Source: Zygaena filipendulae
Taxonomy: Eukaryota; Arthropoda; Insecta; Lepidoptera; Zygaenidae
Assembly (NCBI GenBank): GCA_907165275.2
Contig: OU015673.1
Coordinates: forward strand, 2,309,001-2,373,000
Direction: 5' to 3'
DNA length: 64,000 bases
The position numbers and the translations under genes are program-made. The notes beneath the pieces were generated by a model that worked only from the letters and a program-made list of their open reading frames with translations, was not told the origin of the DNA and did not search any database. The first letter of the stretch is position 1. Every line of letters starts with the position of its first letter. Below are positions 45,955 through 58,900 of the stretch, in pieces.

Positions 45955-46077
45955 AGTGTTACCCTCGGGAGAAAGTTACTTATTTAGTGCCTCGAACTAT
46001 TGGCGCCCTCGCTACGCTCGGGCGCCAAACCCCGTCTCGGCACTAAATGAGTTACTTTCACCCCTTGGATAACAATG
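45955..46077. mobile_element. Foldback element with CTCGCTACGCTCGGG core
   Basis: CAGTGTTACCC-type ends and a TTTAGTGCC/GGCACTAAA inner stem surround GGCGCC-CTCGCTACGCTCG-GGCGCC. A related, longer element lies at 46350-46583. Confidence 0.65.
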
Positions 46078-46349
46078 TACTATTTCATACCACCTGTTCG
46101 ATAATGTCCAATTACATATCACGCAATCTCAACGTAAAGCAAGGCATTACATCCCAACCCAAGAGAGGGAGGTAATGTTGTATGAAACTCCCAAGAGAGT
46201 AAAGTGATTTGAGTTTGGAACGTTATTTGTAGGAAAACTCTTAGCATTTTGTTTTCTTTTTATCTGATCTGCCTATGGTGGCCAGTTCTATTTTCGAATA
46301 AACCGTCTGCCCGTGTAAAGAGGGTTTATGTCTCGCAGTAGGTATGAAA

Positions 46350-46583
46350 AGTAGAGTATGCACCTCGAGGATAAAGCCTGTCTTCGTCACGGGCAGCTTA
46401 AACCCCTCGCTTCACTCAGGACTCTACATAACTCCCTCGCTTCGCTCGCTTCGCTCGGGAGTTATATTTTAAATACCCTCGCTACGCTCGGGGATTAACT
46501 CTCGAGTCCATCGTTACGCTCAGGGTTCAATATGCCGCCGGTGACGTAAGACAGTGCTTTACTCCCTCGGTGCATAATCTACT
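46350..46583. mobile_element. Foldback element with repeated CTCGCTTCGCTCG words
   Basis: Ends AGTAGAGTATGCACC and GGTGCATAATCTACT are inverted. Inside are several CTCGC-T(T/A)CGCTCGGG words. It stops about 160 bp before the B55 exon at 46746. Confidence 0.65.
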
Positions 46584-46745
46584 ATTCTTAATGGATTATG
46601 AATTGAAAGTTATTCAATTTATTAGTCAGCTTTAGTAAAATAACATTTTAACGGATCTTTTTTTGCATCAATTTTCGCCAGGCAGCAACCATTATTTTAA
46701 ATAGGTAGGTATCTACTTATCGTATCGTAATTTTCTTCCCAACAG

Positions 46746-46911
46746 AAATGTGACAGTGACGTAACGACAGGCGTCATGTCCACTACTACCATGGTGCTGT
46801 CGCCGCTGGCAACGCAGCCCTCGCCTAAAGCCAAGAGGAAGACGTTCGCCGAAGCGAGACAACAGAGCTTGCAGAAACTGAGCGTTATCTTCGACCATGG
46901 AAATAAGAATG
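46746..46911 (+). CDS. tws: B55 alternative first coding exon A
   Basis: The acceptor TTCTTCCCAACAG precedes the exon, and ATG at 46776 opens [20 protein letters not shown], ending FDHGNKN before a GTTAGA donor in phase 1. The frame is also open from the acceptor to the ATG, so an upstream exon could add residues. Joining to exon 2 gives NGNGGETTW, without a stop. A basic Lys/Arg patch at about residues 16-22 is unlike the short isoform. Confidence 0.72.
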
Positions 46912-49900
46912 GTTAGAAAGTTCATCACATAGAAGACAGACCGTGCAGTTTAAAAAAAAAAATTCAGCAATTGGATCACTCTGGAATCTGGATCCTATAT
47001 CCTGCAAATATATTATGCTATCTATATAAATAAATGCAAACCAAGCCGCGGGCATCCGGTTTTGAATTTTTCTTTTCTATCTTTTTCTTCTTCTTGAATT
47101 ATGGCAATCTATCATGATTTAACGCATTTAATTTTGCCAAATTTTACCAATGTACGTATTTTTAGCAATTAAAGTAATTATGGCGAAACGCCAATGACAG
47201 TATTAGATTGTTCCCCGAGATAAAACACGATTCCCTCTCGAAAACCAGCTTCTTTCTTGGAAAACAATGAAAATGGCTGCTGAACGGGTGGTGAAAATAT
47301 CGAATAAAAATCACCAATCTTTTCTACCTAGTAACATTGGTAGTAGGTAGGTACCTACTTATAGATTGACTTATAGCTCGGTAGAACCTTTACCGTGCTT
47401 ATAGTTAGTGATTACCTTCTCTCTGCTTATAGTACCTAATAAGTACTATCTACTTTATCTACCGATGTATGTAGGTACCTACCTACAAAGAGTAACATAT
47501 TATGTACCATTATTACCTTTAATTAAGAAATAGATAAGTTACTCACTGGATCATACATATCAGCACTCATATTGAGATGTTTTATCAAGTTTTGACAAAA
47601 TTCAGCTAAGCAAATATTATAAAAATCAAAATTCATTAGATCAATAAAATTGGTTTGTCAAAATGACAGTATTTTTAAACCGCAAGCTAAGAAGTAGTAA
47701 CCATCTTCTTCCTCTTCTTTATGATTATATGATCTTTGCTTCTTTATTGCGATTTATCGCATTTAATTCTGTCAATGTGCATTGTGCATAGTTCGCTATG
47801 CACAATGCCAATGACTTGCATGAATTTTTTTTTTTCAGTCTATTTAAAGATATATGGCCTACGTAAACAAAGCAAGAAAAAGAAAAAAAATATCTGCATA
47901 AATTAATGAAATATTAATGAAATAGAGCGTTTTAAACCTTACCGCCGAAACGCGGAATGACGTCACTTGTTCAAAATTACGCCTTATTAATCTGTGATAG
48001 AAATGTCACTGTCGTATTGACAGGGTCATGTGACACTGACAGACAGATAACAAAAGCGAAATTAAGGTTGAACTGTGTCGATTTACTTCCAAAAGTTCCA
48101 GTAAAGAATCGAAATGCATGTTACCGATGCATTTCAAAGTAAAAAACTTCAGAAAATGGAAAATATGCGTTGACTGTATGCACTTAGTTTCTTTTGCCTT
48201 CTCTGAAAGAGGTAAATGTTTCCTAAAAAAATAAAAGTGACGTCATGTGTTAAGCTTGGCTCTATTTTTGAAATATTGACACAATTTCTTATTATGAATT
48301 TCATGCAAGTACCCTATTGTTCCCCAAGATAATGAAAGTGGCAAATAACACTCAGAGTTGAGTCCAAAAAGAAGAAAAAAAAAAACACTCAGAATATACC
48401 TCAGAAGAATAACTAAGCATATTCTTCTGAGGAACATACTAAATAAAACACGATTCTCTCTCGACTAAACTCTCGAGAACCAGCATCTTTGTCAGCATCT
48501 TTCTTGGAAAACAAAATGGCAGCTGAACGGTGGTGAAAATATCGAATCATAGTAATCATCGTAAACAATCACATTCAAACATCATTCAAATAATTATTTT
48601 ATCATATTATTTTATTAATTTTTTAAATTATTATTAATTTATTTATACAAACTTGATATCAAATAATCAATTAAGATCAATTAAATCTGTGAGTTGTGAT
48701 GTGGATTATTATTATTACTGTTAATAATAGTTAAAGTAGAAGAATATAAATTAGCCATAATATGGGGAAATGCAAAGATCATATAATCACTAGGAAATGA
48801 TGGTCTTGCGTTCCTACTAAAAAAACTAAACAATAAACATTGTCAATGTCAGTTGTCAACAACGTGACATTTTTTTTCAGTGTTACCAGTTTAAAACATG
48901 CTTTTTTACATTTAGTAAAAATTAGATGAAATCTGAAAAGTGATTTTGTAAAAAAATAAAAAATAATATTAATGATAGTAATACTTAATAGTTATAAGCT
49001 CAGTGATAGTTGTATAAAATTAATAGTAACTTGCTATGTTTTAGAGGTGAAACTTTACAATCTGGGTTTCAAGTTCAATGCTTTTTTTATTATTTTTTTT
49101 ATTTCTATATTTAAGATTATTGCACAACATGGTACAAAAGGCGGACTTAATACCATAGTGGCATTCTCTACCAGTCAACTTTCACGTTACTTTCTAACGC
49201 TTATTTATATAAGAAAATGATCTTTACATTGCGTTGTATGTACTAACAGCAATCAAAAATTAAATGCCATATTTTATTATACTTTGAAATCATTGATATC
49301 TTTATTTAGATTCACTTGTATAACAAGCTACACTTCCATGATATTATGTTCATATTCACCCAACACATTTTAAATTTCCATTTTTTATTATTATTCAATC
49401 ATATTAAATATTCCGTTTTTGCAAATTGCAAGTGAAAATATGTGAGCAAAAAATAATTACCTACCAGAATTTTTTAAAATTATCATGGTAACACTGCGTT
49501 CTGCAGTAATTTATTGTTGTATTTCTGAGCGCCATTGCTTTTTACCGATGTAATATTGAAATGATTTTAATCTATTTTCATCCGTGATTCTGTGTGATGT
49601 TTTAACAAAACATTAAAGTGATTGTGAATTAGGACTATCGAAATTCTTAAAGTTTTAGTGCTGGGCTTTGTCATGGCCGGTAAGTGGTGACTTTTAGCGC
49701 CCGATAGTCAAAAGGCAAAATTGGATTTGGAAATCGCAATAATTCGAAGATGTTTTATCGTTCAAACGCCGACGGTAAATGCAATGTTCTTCTCATTAAT
49801 GTGGTTTATTGTAATTAGTGATTACTGTAACCAATTAGCTTGAAAAGTGTTTGGTTATTGTACTTATACCTTCTAGTTAGAAGCCGATAGTAATTTAACA

Positions 49901-52900
49901 CTTTAACCCTCTAATTTACTGCTATGCTGATGAAATACTAATCGCAAGGTTCTCGCAACGGTTGTTCAGTTATATAAAATCGTATAATTCCCGATAATAT
50001 TGGTGTTAACATTGAAATATTCGAGATCAGGTGATTGATGTCTACAAGGTACCTACCTACCTACTTAGTTGTTGTTTCTGGGAGTTTGTACATAGCGTAC
50101 ATTGTCATAAATAACGGTCGTAGAATATTTAGCTATTTATCCTTACTAACAATTCTAATAATTTTTTCTGAAACAAAACTTAACTGTAATGGCCAAATAC
50201 ATTTTATTATATGAAATAAGGTTAGCCACTCATTGGTGATTGGATGCATAGGTAGGTACCTAATTTTTTTTAACTTAATTCTAGGTAGCTGATTGTTTGT
50301 GTGTGGTTATTGAGGTAAATTGGGAATACAGATACTAGATGAATGTTTGCTACCAATGTTTGTTTTATTGTTTTATTTGTATCTACAGTATTATAATAAA
50401 CCACCTGTCAGTAATCTTTTTTTTAAATATAACTACTTTTTCATCATAATTGAAGCTTCTAAGTTCTAAACTCTTGAGCTCTGTCCCTAAAGATACTCAC
50501 TAGGTGTGCTTCCTTACAAGTCTGTAACATCTGCAAACCTAAATATGTGGTCTGCTTATGGGTCCTGTAGCCAGTAAGACTTGCACACTTCTGTTATAAT
50601 GTCAAGGGGCTGTATACATGATGTATTATTTAAGCCTGACAAGCAGTGACAACTTTGCATTTTTAGGGCTAATCAAACGGAAGTTATATCTTAGAGGCTG
50701 ACTTCGAATAGGCTAAATTAATTAGGAGCTAGGTATGCTAAACAAAATAATAATTAGACAAAAAATCCTATAGCGCCACCTAGTCCCAAACAAATAAAAG
50801 CTTGTACCAAAAGACTTGATCGATTACTTATCTAATTTTTATTTTACTACACAACAATTAATTATTACAATTAAATTTATATACTTTATTGGCAATTATA
50901 ACATATCTAATATATATAAATCACGTGTCACGTTGTTTGTCCGCGATGGACTCCGAAACTACTGAACGGATTTTGATAAAATTTTGCAACTATTTATAAT
51001 ATGGTCCAACTTAAAAGATAGGATAGTTTTTATCCCGGAATTCCCTCGGGAACTGAAGGACATAGAGTACTTTTTTCCCGGAATTACCGCGGGAACTCCG
51101 AAATTACCGCGGATGAAATTGCGGGGGACAGCTAGTAATAATATAAAATTTCAGCTACAAAGTGGTTTAAGTAACCCTGTTTCCATTGCACAAGGTGGGG
51201 AAAATTAAATAAATCAACATATAAGTAGGTACTACTAGCTGTTTCCTACAGTTTCACCTGTGATTTCATATAAAAATTCCAGGATAAAAACGATCCTATG
51301 TGTTAAATCTAGCACAGTGTTTTTCATTCTTTCTCATGACATGACCCCCTTTAATATGAAATAATATCCTTTGACCCTTTTTTTATGTATTTCATTATGT
51401 TTAAATACTCAATCGATACAACATTTTATGTGTTTGCATTTTTTCATTTTTCAAGTCTCTAGCAACCCCCAGGAAGTTGCAACCTGGCCACTTTGAAAAA
51501 CACTGATCTAGGTAAAAAAGGAAAACCAATTTTCACATTGATAAATATGAGCAGGATATTTGTGCTCAAGTTGTAACCCAGCAGAATCATCTATTTGGTA
51601 TCTAGGCTGTGCTGTACTAAATCAATGAAACAAGAGGTGAGCAGACATTGGCTAATTGACTTTGAAACAAGACTAATTGGCTCCAATGCTTCATTACATG
51701 CTTTGCCGTTTGAAACAATAAGTGGATTTGCTGAATATTAGCTACCTAGATTTTTCTGACATAAAATAACGGAACTAAATAACCTTGTTATATAGATTTT
51801 TTTTTCATGCAATTCAACAGTTTCATACGAAAAGTCATTTCAAAAAGTGGCATCTAATTTAGTTGGCACAAATTTAATTAAATAATCACTTTGTATACTT
51901 AAACCTTACAGTAATGTTGTTGTATAAGAACTTTAGATACCTACTAATTCAAAACTACTACTCCTATACTAATGGAACTTTTACACACTTTGAGGTAACT
52001 TCTTTATTAATTACCTACCACTATTCTTTAACTATACTTTAATTCTTTGTTAAGTGTTTTTGCTGCTACACTTTAGGCAAGATAATTACAAATCTTTTAT
52101 TTTTAATTATAACTAGATAGCTCACCCATGTGACTTTCAGAATTCCCGCTGGAACTATTTTTTTCTAAAATAAAAGTAGCCTAAGTTACTCCTTCTTATT
52201 GGCAAGTGAAAGTCGGTCCAGCCATTTCCGAGATTAGCCGGAACAAACAGATAAACAGACAATAAATTGTAAATAAATGTTGTATGTTGGTTTTTCCCCA
52301 CATTTTTTTCTTGGCACGCATCTGGCATGGAACATGTCTGGCACACTCAATGTCTGTTGATATAAATGGACCTTTAAATGTGAAAGAACAGACCAATTTA
52401 TATACTTTACACTCCAGTGAACACATTTTAACATACTATGTAAATACTTACACACATTGTTGTGTACCTTTGTGTGCCAAACATTTGTGGTGCGGTGACA
52501 AATCTTTGTCCTAACTCCCTGAACAATAGAATAAAAGGGCAGGATAGCGTTTCACTTACAAAAATATGTGTACCAAATAGGTATATAGTTATCTACCCTT
52601 AGGGTGCGCACACATTTGGACTAAAATGCTCCCGAACATTCTTTTGTTTGCCTAGGGAACCTACGAGATCTTTAGTTCCAGGGAGTGACTGTTGCTGGAG
52701 TTCAGTCCGTTACTTAGGTATACACTATACTGTTATTATCTTAGGAACATGAACAAGTAACAACTAAGTCATTCGAACACTAAACCTTCTTTTTTATTAT
52801 TATTAAAAAACCAGCTGTCCTCTGCCGTTTCACCCGCGGTAATTTCGGAGATTCTGCGGGGATTCTGGGGTAAAAAGTACCTTATGTCCTTTTCTGTACC

Positions 52901-55900
52901 CCTGGCAATGTGTGTGCAAAATTTCATAGTGATCGGTTGAGCCGTTAAGGCATGAAAGCGTAACAAACAAACTTACTTTCGTATTTAGGATGAGAGCACA
53001 CGGGTCCGCTACCTAAGGGTAAGGTTAAGGTAGCATGGGGGATTTTTTGTAGTGCGGTTTTAGGATTTCAAGCATACATGAAGAGCGGATTATGTCAACT
53101 GCAGTTTTGAAGGTGCAGTTTCATGGAGAGTTTAATCTGGCATCAGAGCCGTTATTCACTATGACAACACGAGGTTTTCAAAAAGGGGTAATTTCAAAAA
53201 ACATATTTACAACGTTTCTTGTGACATGGCTAAAATTTTGGCACCTGAAACGTTTGGTATTTTTGGGAAGCGCGTTAAGGACACGGAATGTTATTGGTCA
53301 TACTGAATAAGGCCCCTGATGTAGAGGCACCTTTAGATTTTTGAAATCAGGTTTTGGCACTTTTGTTTCGGATTTAGTTTAGTAAAACATTTAGATGAAT
53401 GTACTTACATCACATCGACTTTTAGATATGAAATTAATTTTATTTACATAAAATCTTTGATCTATTTGTGTGATATAAAAAAATTTATTGATATGCTGAA
53501 AAAGAAGGATGCACTATGGTATATAAAGCGTCGCATCAGAATACAGGAAAGTCACAGTAGTAGTAGTTGGCACCATATTTGCTGTCGACTCCATTGGACC
53601 AGTACCTGTGACTGTATGTATTTAACACAAGGTTTTAATTCTATATTTTTATAATAATCCTTACCAATATTATAAATGCCAAAGTGAGTTTGTTTATTTG
53701 TTTGTTACGTTTCCACACCTTAACAGCTCATCCGTTCAACATGAATGAATGAATTTTGCATGCACGTTATCAGGGGTCAGAGATATTTAAGATACTTTTT
53801 ATCCCGGAATTTCCGCGGGAACTCCGAAATTACCGCGGGTGAAACCGAGGGCAACAACTAAAAAATGAATAATTATTTAAATATCAGGGTTATCTAGGGA
53901 GCTCTTTATACCCGGATAAAAAGTATCCTAAATATCTATACATTGCATATGACACACTCACTACATAACTTTTTTTTTTGTCTGTCTATTTGTTCCGGCT
54001 AATCTCTAAAACGGCTGGACTTCCACTGTCAGATAGCTGATGTTACAAAGGAGTAACATGGGAGTAACTAAGGCTACTTTTATTTTAGAAAAAAAAAAAT
54101 AGTTCCTGCGGGATTTCAAAACTCACGCGGCTGATTGTACATAACGGTTGGACCAATTTTGACGGGACTTTCACTGCAAATTAGCTGATGTTATAAGGAG
54201 TAAATTAGACTATTTTGGAGTTCCTGCGGGAAACTCACGCAGGTAAAACCGCGGGGCACAGCTGCTAATGGAACATAATATTCTGTGTTAGAAATTGCAT
54301 TAAAATCCATTCAGCCGTCTGTATAGTTGAGACACAAACATCTAAAATCAAAATAGGTAAACTTTCACTTTTACTATGAAATAGATGCATGCTTAAAATA
54401 TTATGAATAATTTATGAGTTTTACCTAATACTAAACACTGTTGCAAGAACCAAACTTTTTTCATTAATATAATGTACATTAACATTTTATATTAATAATC
54501 TCTATAGTAGATAGAGTGCATTGCATTTACGATTTTAATAATTTTTATAATAAACTTTTCTAATTAACTAATTCTACCTTATTTTGCACACTTTTTAAAA
54601 TTGTTTTTCATGTTGGCAATGTTAGCTTTCTTTTGTGGGTAGTTTAACTATGTATATATTTTTAACCAACCTTTTGCATCGTGATTTAAATTTTGATCTT
54701 TTTTTACATTATCTAACTACTTATCTCATAAATCTTGGTGACATGAAAACTGATTTTATTAATAATTTAGTTTTGTGGTAAAACATTTTTTTAAACAGTT
54801 AAGTGCTGATATTTTTAGTATACTGTACCAAGATTTATAGTAACTTATTTTAATTGGTATAAAGTTTAGAATAGTGTTTTGAACTCAATATAGACATAAT
54901 ATTGTAATGATTTTAGGTGGCTAATTGCACTAGAACTTAAAGGTAAAGAAACAAAAGAACTTTAAATTTCATTTTTTTATGTCAATAACATATTATAATC
55001 AATTGTTAAATAGTATATTTCATTATAAGTGCGGAAAGCCTGTCATTGCAAAGAGTTCCGACAAATGTCTACCCGAGCTGAGGCGCAGCCGAAGGTGAGG
55101 GTTGACAGTCGGAACTAGTTGCAATGACGGTTCCGCACGTGTACTGAACAACTATTTTTAATACAGTTACGAAAAAATTAAGCAATTTAATAAAATATCA
55201 AAAACACAACAAACTCAACTAAGTTCCAACTGTGATCAAGAGATGGCGCTAGTCGTATTAGTAATGCGAAACCTACGTTTCGCAATGCAAAAAGTCGTGT
55301 CGCCATTTTTGACAGTTGGCAAAGAGAACGCACGAGTTCGGGAAAGGTAAACAAAAAGCTCGAGTATGTAATAGCCCACATCCCGAACGCTAAACGTCCC
55401 TGCAATACGCCACTTTTTGAGCAACTGTATTAAAAAATTAATTTTGTTGCGTATTACGGAGATGTATCGGACAACATACTTGTCGAATACTTACTGGCGA
55501 TGTTTTTTGTCGCCTTGAAGGTATTATATTATATGACGTTCCGAATTAGCCAAGAGATCCGAGAAAGTTTTTTCAATCTATAGCACCATAAGTTGTAATT
55601 TCAAACTCTAAAACAATGTGATGAAACTGGCTGAATACACTTTAAAATGTGAAGTTGATAAGAAGAAAAAGAACAGCTATTATAGAATGGAGGTTTTTTC
55701 CAATTCCAATTTGTGGTTTTTAATGGCTCCACCGTTTTGACGATGATTCTGCCAATGTCACAGTCTGAAAAGTCCCGGCATAGAGTTAATAAACCGGTAC
55801 TCTTGTACAATTAATATTATGATATTACAGGCAATGGTGGTGAGACGACGTGGTGTTTCAGTCAGGTGAAAGGAACCTTGGAGGACGACGTGACAGAGGC

Positions 55901-58900
55901 TGACCTTATATCGTGCGTGGAGTTCAACCACGACGGGGAACTGCTCGCCACCGGAGACAAGGGTGGCAGGGTCGTCATATTCCAGGTACGGTAGTCAGCC
56001 CCCTTAGCCAAGTTGTTAATCAATAATAGTTATGCTGCTCCACTATTTTTTTTTGACCCAGGGAAAATGCTTTTTGCATACCACCACCCTGGGGTAGAGA
56101 GGCGGTGGTTATGTGGGACTCCGCCCTGACAAGGGCGATCTACCCACTAAAAACCCTGGGGTGTTCCTTCTCAGCGCCTAGCGTCGAGGCCGTGGGAATC
56201 GCTCGCGCATGCTCCGCGACCCCGACGGCATGCTGCTCCACCTGCGTTACCGTTAACGTTGATGTTAATGTCCAACTACGCGTTAATTAACGCATTAAAA
56301 TACGTGTTGGCTACATTTAGTTTGCAACGTGCCGTTAAGCGTTAATTTCTGGTGAAATAACGAGTTAACACAAAATGGAGGTCGAAGCTTCAAACAGCTG
56401 TTTTTTTGCAATGGAGGTAGAAGCAGCTGTAATTTTAGGCCATTCCATTGTTTTATTTTTATGGTTCCCGCCAAAACAAAGTAAATACGGTCTTGCTTCG
56501 CGCGTGCGCCACGCAGAATGAGAAGGCGTTAATGTAGCCAACACCGCTTAGTGCGCTAAATAACGCGCTAAAACCCTTTGATGTGTCCAAAAAATCGACA
56601 CCCGAGCTATAGCTTAACGTTTAACGTCATTAGTAGTGCTGTTAGTAAGGTAACCCGTTAAAATGTTGGCCACATCTACGTAATGCCTTAATTAGCGCAC
56701 TAATTTACGCGTTAACACGCAGTTGTAGCAGTAGCACTATAGGAAACTAAGGAAAATCGACCAATCAAAAGCCATTTTTTTCGTGGCAATGTGACGTCAC
56801 GAATTGACGATACGTTCCTTCCTTAGTCTTCTATAGCGATAACGATTATAGATTGACAACTTGGGTAAGGGGGCAGTTCTATCAGCTGTCCTCCTCAATA
56901 CTAGTGAGACTTCTAAAAAAGATATCCTTACTTTTAATGTTATCAATGAAGAAAGACATTCAATTCAATACAGGAATTCAAGAATCTAATTGAACAAAGA
57001 TAAGCAATGGTGTGTTAACCCACACTGATGAACTTTTGAGTAAATCTTGTTTTAAAATTACAGTGCCATTTTGTGACAACATTTTTTTATTTTCAACAAT
57101 TTGTTGGTATTTAAACTATGTAATAAGGTAAACACATAATTAAAAAACGTTCTATAACTCAGTAAAGTGTTCTGTATTAATAAATTAATTTTGTGGGTTA
57201 ACATGTTATTACTTATCGGTGTCAGATTAATAAAAAGGGATTGATTTTTACTAAACATAGGCAAAGCTGTACTTAATTTCCCCTAATTATGTACAGAATG
57301 TCCCGTAAATCGACGTCAAGCCAGAACCGGGTGATAGGCTGTCATAACAGCTGTCAACAGAAAAATATAAAATTCTTTGCTATGCCTATTTAAAAAAAAG
57401 GACAGCCATTAAAAACTGACGAAAGCAATAATTTTGAAAACTTCATTGGCAAAAACTTAAATTTTAAGCAGTAGTTTTCAGAAACACTATTCAGGATTAC
57501 ACAATAAGAAGAAAATTGAAAAAAAAGAGGGTGTAAATTTTTATAAATTTTAAAGATTATTTTTTTACGTTTTTCTATTAAGTTATGACTTAGCCTATCA
57601 CCCGGTTCTGGCGTGACGTCGATTTACGGAACATCCGGTATGAAGGTAGTATATTAACAATGTTTGTGCGCTATTATCACCTTATACCGTCACGCGTGCA
57701 AACAGCCATCACTTTCATTCGCATGCATGCAGCCAGTCATGGCTCATATACACATCCAAAGTACGGCCGTGGTGAAGTTTATAAGTACGCATTTCTGAGA
57801 TAAACTGGAAGAATTTCGACAAACGCGTTCTATGGCCTAACTTCACAATTTTTTTTGGGAATTAAGGATGGATGCAGCGGTTTTCTGGAGGTTCGCCGAG
57901 TTGCACATTTGAGACAAGCGAGCCGGCCGTGCGGTACTTAAATTAATCGAAAATTACTAACATAGTTTTCAGGGTTTGCCATGTTTTAGCGTTTTAACAA
58001 CAGTTTTATATCGCGTCCGCAGAGGGATCCGGCGTCCAAGCAATGCGTGCCCAAGAAGGGCGACTATAACGTCTACTCAACTTTCCAATCGCACGAGCCC
58101 GAGTTCGACTACCTCAAGTCGTTGGAGATCGAAGAGAAGATCAACAAGATCCGGTGGCTGAAACGCAAGAACCAGGCGCACTTCCTTCTCTCCACAAATG
58201 ACAAGACCATCAAACTATGGAAGGTGAATATTGAATGTGCAATACGACCTTATAATAATAATCGTTGGACACACATCACATTTAATAAAATTACTCTAAC
58301 AAATATAATTTTTCTGTCATACTGATATGGTTTATAAATGTTTATCAACGGCTCTGTGGGACTATTAGTTACTTAGTCTTCAAATGAAACTTTCACAAGT
58401 CTTCAAATGAAACTTTCACAGTATAAATATACTGCAGATTTGACTTTTTTAACCGACTTCCAAAAAGGAGGAGGTTCTATGTTCGATTGTATGTATTTTT
58501 TTTTTTATGTATGTTCACCGATTACTCGAAGACGGTTGGACCGATTTCAAAATTCTTTTTTTGTTTGAAAGGGTATACTCCCAATTAGGTCCCATTGCCA
58601 CCAAGTCGGGATCTGATGATGGGATCTTGGAGAAATCGAGGGAACTCTTCAAAAATTATAGGCACACCTATAGCGATTTGGGTATTTTTTATAGTAAATC
58701 GTTCATTTGCTTTCGAAAAGCAAAATTTGAAGAAGTGGAACTGATGATGAAGACCACAGATGGTCGTCGGAACTACTCAACAATAATACGTATTTCAGGG
58801 GTTCTAGTTAGAGCGATTTGGAAAATTGATTTTTTGGTTGAAAGGGGATACTTCCGAATTGGTCACATTGTCACCAAGTCGAGATCTGATGGTGGGATCT

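Larger units (their letters stand above)
28186..46745. other. 18.5-kb gene-free region rich in transposons
   Basis: No exon with conserved coding character was found. The stretch holds foldbacks, MITEs, a tRNA-derived SINE and at least a dozen Helitron copies listed separately. Further Helitron pieces without their own entry are at about 30230-30372, 35520-35569, 35646-35800, 39610-39775, 40720-40859, 41306-41570, 42955-43160, 43280-43600 and 45122-45300. The acceptor at 46745 means an upstream B55 exon may be hidden in here. Confidence 0.6.
49680..55830. other. First long intron of B55
   Basis: This intron contains Helitrons at 50906-51135, about 52113-52260, 52810-53000, 53650-53860 and 53990-54265, and the foldback at 55029-55138. 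Open frames in it (for example near 52284 and 53092) lack coding character. Confidence 0.6.

Noticed and set aside
46350..46583. A CRISPR-like array because of the repeated CTCGCTTCGCTCG words
   Set aside because: Spacing is irregular, there are no unique spacers, and the context is a eukaryotic foldback transposon.
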